Positions 9,044-17,711 of a stretch of DNA of 64,000 nt are shown here, in pieces (position 1 is the stretch's first letter; each line of letters begins with the position of its first letter). The DNA is taken from the NCBI GenBank assembly GCA_041392805.1, contig JAWKLJ010000001.1, forward strand, positions 868,001 through 932,000, written 5' to 3'. The translations under genes were made by a program, and so were the position numbers. Source of the DNA: Saprospiraceae bacterium. GTDB lineage: Bacteria; Bacteroidota; Bacteroidia; Chitinophagales; Saprospiraceae. The notes beneath the pieces were generated by a model. It was given only the letters and a program-made list of their open reading frames with translations, was not told the DNA's origin and searched no databases.

Positions 9044-9328
9044 ATGAACCTTTCAAGGAATATTTTCTGGGATGTTGATTTTAATGCACTTGATTTTGAT
9101 CAAAATTCAAGCTTTATTATCAATAGGGTTGTTTCTCGTGGTAATTTAGACGATTGGTTCTCTATTAAAGAGTATTATGGTCTGCCAAATATCAAGGAAA
9201 TTATTATCAATACTCGATATTTGGACAAAATTTCCCTTTCTTTCTTCAGCCTCTACTTTGATATCCCCAAAGAAAATTTTAGATGTTACAATATTCAACA
9301 GTCGACCCAAGAACTCTGGAATTATTAA
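9044..9328 (+). CDS. Small partner (likely antitoxin-side) protein of an AbiEii-type pair, DUF6922-like
   Basis: 94 residues beginning MNLSRNIFWDVDFNALDF. The layout (FWD-x-DF start, IINRVVSRG, YYGLPNIKEIII, a LDKISLSFFSLYF helix, and a C-terminal CYN...LWNY) matches small proteins commonly found directly before AbiEii/AbiGii nucleotidyltransferase genes in Bacteroidota. The following gene starts 45 bases before this one stops. It lacks a recognisable DNA-binding motif by eye, so I call it a partner rather than a proven antitoxin. It belongs to an accessory island bounded by repeat copies at 8893 and 10229. Confidence 0.65.
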   Translation: MNLSRNIFWDVDFNALDFDQNSSFIINRVVSRGNLDDWFSIKEYYGLPNIKEIIINTRYLDKISLSFFSLYFDIPKENFRCYNIQQSTQELWNY

Positions 9329-9893
9329 AATCCTTAATGTCTTTTCCAGCTCTTTATGATTTCAATTTAGTGGAGGAACTGCTCTTTCTCTTCAATTAGG
9401 TCACCGAAAATCTATTGATCTTGATTTATTTGGTTCTCCTCAATTTGATGCTAATGAATTATACATTAATCTTTCTAAATTGGGATTTACCACACTTAAT
9501 TTTTCTTCCAAGAATTCGCTGGGATTGTTTATTGATGACATCAAAGTCGATATTATTCGTTACGATTTTCCACTTATAAATCCAGTGTTGCTCATTGATT
9601 CCATTCGGCTTTTATCAATACAGGATATTGCTGCAATGAAATTATCCGCAATTGCCAAAAGAGGTTCAAAGAAAGATTTTTGGGATTTATTTTTTATTCT
9701 CAAAGACTTTTCTATTCAACAAGTTTTAGGGTTTTATGAACAAAAATTCGGGAAAGAGTCTTTGTTCTTTGTTGTTAAAAGTCTCTCTTTTTTTGAAGAT
9801 GCAGATTTTGAACCTGATCCAATAAAGTTGACTGATGTTACTTGGCCGGAAATTAAATCAGCTATTAAATCTCAACTGAAAGATTTTTTATAG
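9283..9893 (+). pseudogene. AbiEii/AbiGii-type nucleotidyltransferase toxin, frameshifted
   Basis: Starts at the ATG at 9283 (MLQYSTVDPRTLELLKSLMS) and would encode about 203 residues if one base were restored near 9372-9376. As written, the frame runs into a stop near 9397. The signature nucleotidyltransferase motif GGTALSLQLGHRKSIDLDLF is split exactly at the GG, because the DNA reads GTGGAGGAACT where GTGGGAGGAACT would be in frame. The rest follows the family well (LLSIQDIAAMKLSAIAKRG, KDFWDLFFIL). A true mutation, a sequencing error in a G run, or phase variation are all possible. Intact relatives add nucleotides to cellular targets in toxin-antitoxin or phage-defence settings. Confidence 0.8.
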
Positions 9894-9933
9894 ATGCTAG
9901 CGCACAACGGCCAGTGCTGCTGACGTCACATTG

Positions 9934-10260
9934 TTATCTCTCGTATTCTTTCAATTTTTCTAATAATTCTTCTTTTACTTTTTCAATATGTACTGGAACA
10001 GCAGCAAATCCCATCACATCATCTTTAATTAATTCGTTGATTTCATCAATTAGTTTTTCAGTATTGCTTATTTCTTCATCAGTCAGATTTACCCCTTTCC
10101 ATGCTTTCACATCTCTGAAATCTTTCGAAAAATTAGAAACCCAATTTATGTTTATTTTTTCTGGAAACTTTTCAAGTCTGTCAATCAATTGCTTACGCTT
10201 AAAATTAAGAAACGAATTTCGTTTATAAATGAATACAGCCTTGATTTTTACTTCTTTGTA
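9934..10260 (-). CDS. Small charged helical protein, probably 5'-truncated by a repeat
   Basis: The conventional reading starts at a TTG at 10188 and gives 84 residues (MIDRLEKFPEKININWVSNF...). The frame stays open upstream to a stop near 10261, adding a plausible segment (YKEVKIKAVFIYKRNSFLNF) with no ATG. The extra part enters the repeat copy that begins near 10229, so the true start may have been replaced by the repeat. The C-terminal half is helical and charged (EEISNTEKLIDEINELIKDD, KVKEELLEKLKEYER). I do not recognise a family. The gene lies in the accessory island, convergent with the AbiEii-type pair. Confidence 0.45.
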   Translation of the reverse strand, partial: YKEVKIKAVFIYKRNSFLNFKRKQLIDRLEKFPEKININWVSNFSKDFRDVKAWKGVNLTDEEISNTEKLIDEINELIKDDVMGFAAVPVHIEKVKEELLEKLKEYER

Positions 10261-10344
10261 TCATGACAAAGAAGTCGCCGAAGGCATATCTCAAGGCATA
10301 TTCCCGGTGAAAACACCAGCAACGGGCCGCGGAGGCGCTGTGCC
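10229..10344. repeat. Palindromic island repeat, copy 2
   Basis: Begins AATGAATACAGCCTTGATTT, continues through ATGACAAAGAAGTCGCCGAA and CATATTCCCGGTGAAAACAC, and ends in GGGCCGCGGAGGCGCTGTGC. It is the same unit as the 3' third of the 331-bp tandem repeat at 11349-12148. Confidence 0.75.
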
Positions 10345-10728
10345 TCCATTTTCTTTACAAGTTAGGCTTTTCTAATCTAATTCGCCACTTATCTATTCGG
10401 TCAATTTCCATTTTTAATCTTACGGTGGCATGATCGCTCTCCGCTGTGTTAGGCGATGTAACCTCTAATCCTTTTTCCTCAGAACTAGAATAATCCTACT
10501 TGATTTCTTGCTAAAGTCTTCTCCTCGCCAGTTTCTATAACTTGATCTATTTTCAATCAATTAAATTGGGTCAATCCCAACATTTCAGTATAATTATACA
10601 TATTCATCGCAAATGGTAGAATTTATCTATTACCTTCTTTGATATCGATTCGACTATTCAACTTATTCCTTCTTTTGGGATTAAAACTGACTCTTCCAAT
10701 TATTAAATCTTTCCCTCTTTTCAATAAA
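10345..10728. other. Island spacer without a confident gene
   Basis: No complete gene is seen. On the minus strand a 46-codon open stretch (about 10355-10493, containing SDHATVRLKMEIDRIDKW) looks protein-like and may be the remnant of a lost gene. Two GTTAGGC heptamers occur at 10361-10367 and 10448-10454. Confidence 0.4.
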
Positions 10729-11322
10729 CTACAACCTATCATTTGCTTTTTCAATATGGAAATAGATCATCGCTTGATTAAAACAACCTCCTCTAATCTT
10801 ACTTAATCTGAAACTGTTTGTCCTATCATTTTCAACGATCCCATATATAATTTCTTCTCGTTCACCAGATTCGCCCTCTTCTCTAAAAGAATAATCAATT
10901 ACACTAAATTCTTGATCAAATTGTGACCTAAGAGAGTTAAAATCCGATTCAAGATGTTTCTTTCTTTTTTCTCTAGACCTGTCACTTCTTCCTCGATATC
11001 CATATGCAGTAAGCAGAATCGAAAATTCACCAACTTCAGTCTTCAATAAATCATCATAATAAAAATCTTCAAGGCAAGAAAACACTTTCGAAGCGTTTAA
11101 TCCCCTAATCATTTTTTTTGATAAGCTACAATCATAGAATTCGTCTTTTTTAGCTAATGTATTTTCATTGCAATAATTTGACATAATCTCTACCTTCACT
11201 TCTTCTATTGAGTTACTCATTACTACCTTTTTGATAAGTATAAGTAATTCTCTATTTGATTGTGAATGCCCTATAGATATTATTGCTAGAATTAATGTCA
11301 AAAATAAGACAACCCTTTTCAT
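10729..11322 (-). CDS. Hypothetical secreted protein
   Basis: 197 residues starting MKRVVLFLTLILAIISIGHS, a clear signal peptide, so export to the periplasm or beyond is expected. The mature part is polar with four cysteines (YCNEN, YDCSLS, FSCLED, GGCFNQ) that could form disulfides, and a very basic/acidic middle (RSDRSREKRKKHLESD). I do not recognise the family. The gene is low in G+C compared with the metabolic genes and is surrounded by island repeats, which suggests acquired DNA. Confidence 0.6.
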   Translation of the reverse strand: MKRVVLFLTLILAIISIGHSQSNRELLILIKKVVMSNSIEEVKVEIMSNYCNENTLAKKDEFYDCSLSKKMIRGLNASKVFSCLEDFYYDDLLKTEVGEFSILLTAYGYRGRSDRSREKRKKHLESDFNSLRSQFDQEFSVIDYSFREEGESGEREEIIYGIVENDRTNSFRLSKIRGGCFNQAMIYFHIEKANDRL

Positions 11323-11348
11323 ATCATTAAAAATAAATTATATCGCCT

Positions 11349-12148
11349 AACTCCAAAATACCTGCAATGACCAAGGAGCCACAATAGCGCCCCCCCGTCA
11401 GTTGGCCTTATTCATTTTAGCGGAGAGGCAGCCCAAAATCCGTTAAAAACGAAACACTGTTTGAGCCGACACCAATCATCACTTTATAAAAAAACAACCT
11501 GTATTCAAAAAAACAGTAAGCAGAAACCCAACCTCAAGGGCGAGTTTGTTTAGTTTAGGATTTTGGGCTGCCTCGCAGCGTAAAGAAATGAATACAGCCT
11601 TGATTTTTGCTTCTTTGTATCATGACAAAGAAGTCGCCGAAGGCATATCTCAAGGGATATTCCCGGTGAAAACACCAGCAACTCCAAAATACCCGCAATG
11701 ACCAAGGAGCCACTATAGCGAAACCCCAGCCAGTTGGCCTTATTCATTTTAGCGGAGAGGCAGCCCAAAATCCGTTAAAAACGAAACACTGTTTGAGCCG
11801 ACACCAATCATCACTTTATAAAAAAAACAACCTGTATTCAAAAAAACAGTAAGTAGAAACCCAACCTCAAGGGCGAGTTTGTTTAGTTTAGGATTTTGGG
11901 CTGCCTCGCAGCGTAAAGAAATGAATACAGCCTTGATTTTTGCTTCTTTGTATCATGACAAAGAAGTCGCCGAAGGCATATCACCAGGAATATTCCCGGT
12001 GAAAAACACCAGCAACTCCAAAATATCCGCAATGACCAAGGAGCCACTATAGCGAAACCCCAGCCAGTTGGCCTTATTCATTTTAGCGGAGAGACAACCC
12101 AAAATCCGTTAAAAACGAAACACTGTTTGAGCCAATACCAATCATCAC
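11349..12148. repeat. ~331-bp tandem repeat array (2.4 copies) with internal inverted repeat
   Basis: Units begin AACTCCAAAATA at 11349, 11680 and 12014 (periods 331 and 334); the third is cut off at about 12148. Each full unit contains GAGGCAGCCCAAAATCC and, about 115 bases later, its exact reverse complement (11425-11441 and 11558-11574 in unit 1), then the palindromic island repeat with an ATGACAAAGAAGTCGCCGAA core (11588-11682, 11920-12018). In unit 2 the palindrome is a near-perfect 22-mer centred on GGAATATTCC (11981-12002). No gene is evident; short frames here repeat with the DNA. From 12149 to 12246 there is a C-rich stretch with CTCCAATAACTCC units. Confidence 0.85.
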
Positions 12149-12246
12149 AACCTCCTCCAATAACTCCACCCCTCCAATAACTCCCCGTCCAAAAAAAACG
12201 CTAGTTCTTGAGCTCCAGCTCGTGAACCCGCCACTTCCTACCCCCT

Positions 12247-15129
12247 CTATATCCCCAACATCTCCGCCATCACCTCCACCCAATGCTTCGCCTCCCGATC
12301 CGTAAAATGGGCTATTTGGTGGCGACAACTAAATCCATTGGCAATAATAGCAACCTCCTTATCGCTTTCACGCAGCGCCGGAAACAGGATCTCTTCACCT
12401 ATCTTTTCAGAAATAGCATAATGTTCTTTTTCATAACCAAAGGAGCCCGCCATGCCACAACAGCCGCTAGGAATCTCCGTCACCTCCCTGCCCGTAAGAC
12501 CTTTAAAAACCCGTTTCAGGTGAGCCGTTCCAAAGAGCGCTTTTTGGTGGCAGTGACCATGCAGCAGCACCTCCTTCTCTTTATTACTTGGTGCCAACTG
12601 AACACGGCCAGCGTCTAACTCAGCGGCCAGGAAAACGTCGAGCATTTGCACATTGGCCTTTAGGCGTTGCCCCAGCGCCTCGTCTTCGAGGAGGTCGGGC
12701 AGGTCATCGACCAGGGCAGAGGCGCAGCTGGGCTCGCAGACCACCACCTTTGCACCATTTTGAAGAAACTGGTCGAGGCGCAGCGCCGTTTGGGTGCCTT
12801 CGGTGCGGGCGAGCTTGAGGAAGCCATGAGAGATGCGGGGGCGCTGGCAGCAGCCAACGGCCGCCACCTGGACGTCATAGCCACAAGCATCTAGCAAGCG
12901 GAGGGCCGCCCGACCTACAGAGGGTTCGTGGTAATTGAGGTACGTATCGGCAAAAAGCACAACCGTTGGACGGCCTTCACCCTTTGGTTCATAATTTTTT
13001 TCGTACCAAGTGAAAAAAGATTCCCTGGCAAAATCAGGCAAACTCCGTTTTTGGTCAAAACCCACCGTTTTATCCAAGAAAAATCGGGTCAAGGATAATT
13101 TCATCAACCCATTCATCAAGGGGGCGAGGGGCCCAGCCATTCGCCTGGCCATAGCGGCCGAGTCACGAATCAGCCTATCGCGCATCCCTACTCCTTTTTT
13201 GTCGTATTTAAGCTGTAAAACTTCACTTTTCAGCTTGGCCATGTCCACATTACTGGGGCACTCCGATTTACAGGCTTTGCAGGAGAGGCAGAGATCCATG
13301 GTTTCCTGGAGGCGGTCACCCGTCAGGCCCTCTTCGCCTAGCTGCCCTGACATGGCGAGGCGCAGCGCATTGGCCCGGCCGCGCGTCGAATGCTCCTCCT
13401 CCCGCGTCGCCTTGAAGCTGGGGCACATCGTACCGCCCAGCATTTTCCGGCACTCCCCTACCCCCGTACACATATGTACAGCATTGGTAAAACTGCCATC
13501 TTCGCGATAGTGGAAGTGGGTTTTCAAGGCTTGATCCGCATAATTTGCTCCGTAGCGTAAGTTTTGGTCAATGGGCGGCGAATCAATGATTTTCCCCGGA
13601 TTCATGCGGCTCGTAGGGTCAAACAGGTGTTTCACCTGCTGCAAGGCACCATAGACCTGTTCTCCGAAATATTCCGGTAGGTAATAACTTCGCACCAGGC
13701 CATCGCCATGCTCGCCACTCCAGGAGCCACCGTATTCTTTTACCAATTGGAAGGTTTCGTCTGCTATGTTTTTGAAACGCTCAATATCTTCTGCTTGCCG
13801 CAAATCCAGGATCGGTCGCACGTGAATTACCCCGACACTAGCATGGGCATACATGGCTACCTTTGTTTCGTGTTTTTCGCACAACTTGAGTACCCGGTCG
13901 ATGTATTCCGTTAAGTGTTCCGTAGGTATTCCTGCATCCTCAATAAAAGGCAATGGCTTTTTGTCTCCTTTCATGCCCAACATCAGCCCCAGTCCTTTCT
14001 TCCGAATCACCCACACATCTTCATAGGATTCCCCCTCCGGGAACAAGGGATAAGCATATCCCATACCTCTTCCTTTTAAATCGGCAATCATATCAATGGC
14101 CTGATTAATCACCTCCTCTTGGGTATTCCCATAAAATTCCACAATTTGAATGGCCGCCGGATGTCCCTCAATGAAATGAGCATGTCGCCGGGTCGTCAGG
14201 TTGCTACGACTCAATTCCACCACCGTACTGTCCAGTATTTCGATGGCAGAGGGTTCATAAGGCAGCATCACTTTTACCGCTTCAATGGCCTCCAATACGT
14301 CCGCAAAATGTACCACACATACCGACTTGTGTTTCGGTAGCGGCTCCAGGTTGATTTTGGCCTCTGTTATACAAGCCAAGGTGCCTTCACTGCCACAGAT
14401 CAGTTTGCTCAAATTCCAATGTTCTTTCCCTGCAAATTCATCCAGGTTATAACCTTGCACCCTCCGCATCACCTTTGGGAAGCGCGCCTGAATGGCATCC
14501 TCATTCGATTGAATAATGGCCTGAAAATCGCGATAAATTTGTCCTTCCCGGCCATCCATGGTGCCGTGCTGGGAAAATTCCGCTTTGGGCATCTCTTTTA
14601 AATGCATCGGTGTACCATCGGCCAAATATATCTTCAACTCCATAACATGGTCGACCGTTTTGCCAAATACGATGCTCTTGGTCCCCGACGAATTATTCCC
14701 AATCATTCCGCCTATATTTGCGCGGCTCGACGTTGCTGGATCAGGGGCAAAGTGCAGACCGTATTTACTTAATTGGGCATTCAATTCGTCTCTCACTAAG
14801 CCAGGTTGGACCCTTGCCCAACGTTCCTTGATATTGAGCTCCAGCAATTGATTCATATATTTCGAAAAATCCAGGATCATCGAATGTCCCACCGTCTGTC
14901 CGGCCAAACTTGTGCCGCCTCCTCGGGGCAAAACCGTCACTCCATGGTCATCTGCAATTTTAAGTGCGGTTTTTACATCTGCTTCTTCCTTGGGCAAGAC
15001 CACCACGATCGGCGAAATTTGATACACACTCGCATCTGTTGCATAAAGCCCCAGACTAGCCGCATCACTCAATACTTCTCCCTTGACATGGAGTCTTAGA
15101 TCATTAATAAATAGTTGTTGGTTTCCCAT
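12247..15129 (-). CDS. FAD-linked oxidase / Fe-S D-2-hydroxyacid dehydrogenase (GlcD-GlpC fusion, YdiJ-like)
   Basis: 960 residues. The N-terminal part is an FAD_binding_4 (PCMH-type) domain with PRGGGTSLAGQTVG near residue 70, followed by an FAD-oxidase C-terminal domain (about 240-510). Next come iron-sulfur segments: CTGVGECRK plus MCPSFKATREEEHSTRGRAN near 556-590, and CLSCKACKSECP near 613-625. The C-terminus has two CCG-type modules (CCQRPRISHGF near 758, CCGMAGSFGYEKEH near 889) as in GlpC/heterodisulfide-reductase-like subunits. Known fusions of this type oxidise D-lactate or D-2-hydroxyglutarate and pass electrons to quinone or another carrier; which substrate applies here cannot be read from the sequence. 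A membrane-associated location is likely. Confidence 0.9.
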   Translation of the reverse strand: MGNQQLFINDLRLHVKGEVLSDAASLGLYATDASVYQISPIVVVLPKEEADVKTALKIADDHGVTVLPRGGGTSLAGQTVGHSMILDFSKYMNQLLELNIKERWARVQPGLVRDELNAQLSKYGLHFAPDPATSSRANIGGMIGNNSSGTKSIVFGKTVDHVMELKIYLADGTPMHLKEMPKAEFSQHGTMDGREGQIYRDFQAIIQSNEDAIQARFPKVMRRVQGYNLDEFAGKEHWNLSKLICGSEGTLACITEAKINLEPLPKHKSVCVVHFADVLEAIEAVKVMLPYEPSAIEILDSTVVELSRSNLTTRRHAHFIEGHPAAIQIVEFYGNTQEEVINQAIDMIADLKGRGMGYAYPLFPEGESYEDVWVIRKKGLGLMLGMKGDKKPLPFIEDAGIPTEHLTEYIDRVLKLCEKHETKVAMYAHASVGVIHVRPILDLRQAEDIERFKNIADETFQLVKEYGGSWSGEHGDGLVRSYYLPEYFGEQVYGALQQVKHLFDPTSRMNPGKIIDSPPIDQNLRYGANYADQALKTHFHYREDGSFTNAVHMCTGVGECRKMLGGTMCPSFKATREEEHSTRGRANALRLAMSGQLGEEGLTGDRLQETMDLCLSCKACKSECPSNVDMAKLKSEVLQLKYDKKGVGMRDRLIRDSAAMARRMAGPLAPLMNGLMKLSLTRFFLDKTVGFDQKRSLPDFARESFFTWYEKNYEPKGEGRPTVVLFADTYLNYHEPSVGRAALRLLDACGYDVQVAAVGCCQRPRISHGFLKLARTEGTQTALRLDQFLQNGAKVVVCEPSCASALVDDLPDLLEDEALGQRLKANVQMLDVFLAAELDAGRVQLAPSNKEKEVLLHGHCHQKALFGTAHLKRVFKGLTGREVTEIPSGCCGMAGSFGYEKEHYAISEKIGEEILFPALRESDKEVAIIANGFSCRHQIAHFTDREAKHWVEVMAEMLGI

Positions 15130-15770
15130 TTTTTAAATATTAAAATCAATTTCAATGGCAATAAAAATCAAAATGGCAATGAAAATCAAAATAGCAATGA
15201 AAATCAAAATAGCAATAGCAATGGCAATTTCAATGTCTCCTGTGTCGCTGGGGCTTGCCCCCAACCCTCCAATAAAGTCTCGACACATCTTATATGATCT
15301 TATATTCCTTATATGGTTCAAAGCTAGGCCCAAGCCAACCCTCCAATACCTACACATCCCCCAAAAACCTCAAGCCAACCCTCCATTACCTCTCCACCTC
15401 CAATAACTCCACGTCCAAAAAAAACTGCGCGCCGCTGCACCAACATACAACACACACCCGCCATACCTCAGCCTACTTACAACCTCCCCTGCCAGGCAGG
15501 AAAATGGCAATGAAAATCAAAATAGCAATAGCAATGGCAATTTCAATGTCTCCTGTGTCGCTGGGGCTTGCCCCCAACCTCCAATAAAGTCTCGACACAT
15601 CTTATATGATCTTATATTCCTTATATGGTTCAAAGCTAGGCCCAAGCCAACCCTCCAATACCTCTCCACCTCCAATAACTCCACGTCCAAAAAAAACTGC
15701 GCGCCGCTGCACCAACATACAACACACACCCGCCATACCTCAGCCTACTTACAACCTCCCCTGCCATCAC
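15130..15770. repeat. Repeat-rich spacer: 313-bp direct duplication with CAATGGCAATTTC-type arrays
   Basis: Runs of AATGGCAATGAAAATCAAAA-type units occur at about 15152-15236 and 15502-15543, each followed by the tag TCAATGTCTCCTGTGTCGCT. The segment from the tag onward is directly duplicated with a period of 313 bases (15231 and 15544); the second copy lacks about 42 bases. CTCCAATAACTCCACGTCC lies in both copies. Frames through this region are repeat artefacts. Confidence 0.85.
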
Positions 15771-16688
15771 TCACAACTGACAACAAAAATCAAAAAAATC
15801 AATGGCTTTCAACTCCTTTTCCAGGGCTTTGTGTTCCATCAAACTTAAACCACTGAGAGGTGTCCTGACCTCACCACAATCGAGACCAATGAGGTTCATG
15901 ATCGCTTTTCCGACACCCGCTCCGCCATATTTAAACAATAACTCTACCATGGCCACCGATTTCCCTTGCAGCATTCTAGCTTTATCCAGCTCCTTTTTTT
16001 CATAACAATCCAACAGATCATGGTATAAAGGAGCGGCATAATTATAAGTACTTCCGATGGCTCCACTGGCTCCTGCTACCAAACCCGAAAGCAGTGCCTC
16101 ATCCGTCCCCCATAACATATCGTACCTCCCATCCTCAAAAAGGCAAGCCGCCTGAAAATCCATGATATTATAATGACTGTACTTAATACCCACCAAATTG
16201 GGAATGCGTGCTGCTGCCAAAGGTAAAAATTCTCGCATCAAAAAATCACCTCTTGACATAGACGGAATATGATAATAATAAAAAGGCAAGTCGGGCACCG
16301 TTTCCGCTATTGCGGCCACAAAGTCAACCAATACGCCAATATTTGCAGGCCGAAAATAATAAGGCGAGAGCAGCGCTGCCGCATCCATTCCCTGTTCGGC
16401 TGAAAAGCGGGCAAGTTCCTGCATGTCTTTCAGACAGGTCCCTCCAAGCATTACCCCTACCTTTAGGTGTTCGTCTTTTTCTTCCTGCCAAGCTTCTATG
16501 ATGTCTTTTTGCTCGGATAAACTTAAGGATGCAAATTCTCCTGTTGTACCATTAATAAAAACCCCATTGAGCCGGTTGGTTCGATATAATTGGGCAAGCT
16601 TACTCACTTGTCCCAAGGCAAGATCTCCATTTTCCTGAAATGGCGTAAATGCTGCGGCTACCAAGCCCCTTAAAATTCCTTGTTCCAT
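15771..16688 (-). CDS. DHDPS/N-acetylneuraminate-lyase-family aldolase (NPL-like)
   Basis: 305 residues, the normal length for the DapA/NanA TIM-barrel family. Seen: the GTTGE motif (residues 47-51) that binds the substrate carboxylate, FYYYHIPSMS (136-145) holding the catalytic tyrosine, and GIKYSHYN with Lys169 in the Schiff-base position. The YYYHIP version is typical of sialate lyases rather than of dihydrodipicolinate synthase, so cleavage of N-acetylneuraminate or a related 2-keto-3-deoxy acid is the best guess. It is divergent from the creatininase-family gene across 150 bases, which suggests a shared control region. Confidence 0.82.
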   Translation of the reverse strand: MEQGILRGLVAAAFTPFQENGDLALGQVSKLAQLYRTNRLNGVFINGTTGEFASLSLSEQKDIIEAWQEEKDEHLKVGVMLGGTCLKDMQELARFSAEQGMDAAALLSPYYFRPANIGVLVDFVAAIAETVPDLPFYYYHIPSMSRGDFLMREFLPLAAARIPNLVGIKYSHYNIMDFQAACLFEDGRYDMLWGTDEALLSGLVAGASGAIGSTYNYAAPLYHDLLDCYEKKELDKARMLQGKSVAMVELLFKYGGAGVGKAIMNLIGLDCGEVRTPLSGLSLMEHKALEKELKAIDFFDFCCQL

Positions 16689-16838
16689 TGGTCCATTCGT
16701 TTGTTTTGTGCGATCAAGCTAATAAAGATTCCTGAATTTTCTTTGAAAAGGAGAAAATTATAGCCAAAGCTTTTTAAAGCTAGTGTTTTTTCCGTTTTTG
16801 TGATTCCTTCTCTGACTATCAAATCAAAATAAAAACCT

Positions 16839-17600
16839 ATGCGACCATACGTTTTGGCAGAAACCAACTGGAAAGCCGTTAAAGACACTGACTATGACAT
16901 AGCCATTCTGCCCTGGGGTGCCACCGAAGCCCACAATTACCACCTCCCTTATGCCACAGACAATTACGAGGCGACCCACGCCGCCCAGGAATCGGCCCGA
17001 AAAAGCTGGGAGGCAGGGACCAAAGTCATCGTATTGCCCACCATACCTTTTGGTGTCAATACGGGACAGTTGGACGTTAAATTATGTATGAACATGAACC
17101 CTAGTACGCAGTATGCCATCCTCAAAGATGTGGCAGATGTGTTGGTACGGCATCAGGTATCCAAATTGGTCATCCTCAATTCACATGGCGGAAATAATTT
17201 TAAAACGATGATACGGGAGTTGGCCATCGACTTTCCGGCCCTCTTCGTATGCAGCATCAATTGGTGGCAAGTTGGTAATATCAAGGATTACTTTGTGGAG
17301 CCAGGAGACCATGCCGGAGAAATGGAGACGAGTGTCATTATGCATACGCACCCGCACCTGGTCTTGCCCCTCTCAGCAGCCGGAGATGGCGCTGCCAAGT
17401 CCTATCGATTAAGCGGATTCAAGGAGGGTTGGGTGACGAGCCAGCGACATTGGACCAAAGTAACGGCTGACACAGGGGTAGGGAATCCACAACACGCTAC
17501 ACCCGAAAAAGGCAAGGCTTTCCTGGAGATGACCACCGATAAGATCAGTGCTTTTTTGAATGAACTGGCGCCACTGTCTGTGGATGAACTTTATGCCTAA
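16839..17600 (+). CDS. Creatininase-family amidohydrolase
   Basis: 253 residues. The family metal-binding features are visible: LPWGATEAHNYHLPYATDNY (Glu-x-His and Asp/His ligands), LNSHGGNNF, and GDHAGEMETSV. Length fits the family. Members hydrolyse cyclic amides such as creatinine or act on formamide intermediates, and many have unknown substrates. The gene is followed after about 110 bases by an MFS permease on the same strand and is divergent from the sialate-lyase-like gene, so the three may serve the uptake and breakdown of an amino-sugar or nucleoside-like compound. That link is inference. Confidence 0.85.
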   Translation: MRPYVLAETNWKAVKDTDYDIAILPWGATEAHNYHLPYATDNYEATHAAQESARKSWEAGTKVIVLPTIPFGVNTGQLDVKLCMNMNPSTQYAILKDVADVLVRHQVSKLVILNSHGGNNFKTMIRELAIDFPALFVCSINWWQVGNIKDYFVEPGDHAGEMETSVIMHTHPHLVLPLSAAGDGAAKSYRLSGFKEGWVTSQRHWTKVTADTGVGNPQHATPEKGKAFLEMTTDKISAFLNELAPLSVDELYA

Positions 17601-17711
17601 CAAACTTCAAAAGTTTTTTTTAAATTGCATCGAACGAAAAAATCACGACTTTGTGATGAAGCATAATGGCTCCTGCGATTTGTGTTTCATCCATTAAACA
17701 AGCCTAGTTAT

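Noticed and set aside
10361..11351. GTTAGGC (10361, 10448) and GCCTAAC (11345) heptamers as integron attC sites
   Set aside because: Their spacing and orientation do not form a proper attC pair, and no integron integrase is seen; too weak to call.
11550..12328. Small frames inside the 331-bp array and the C-rich stretch after it
   Set aside because: They follow the repeat units and the C-rich stretch, with no start signal or similarity.
15115..15587. Several short frames in the 15.1-15.7 kb spacer
   Set aside because: They repeat with the 313-bp duplication and have simple-repeat composition.
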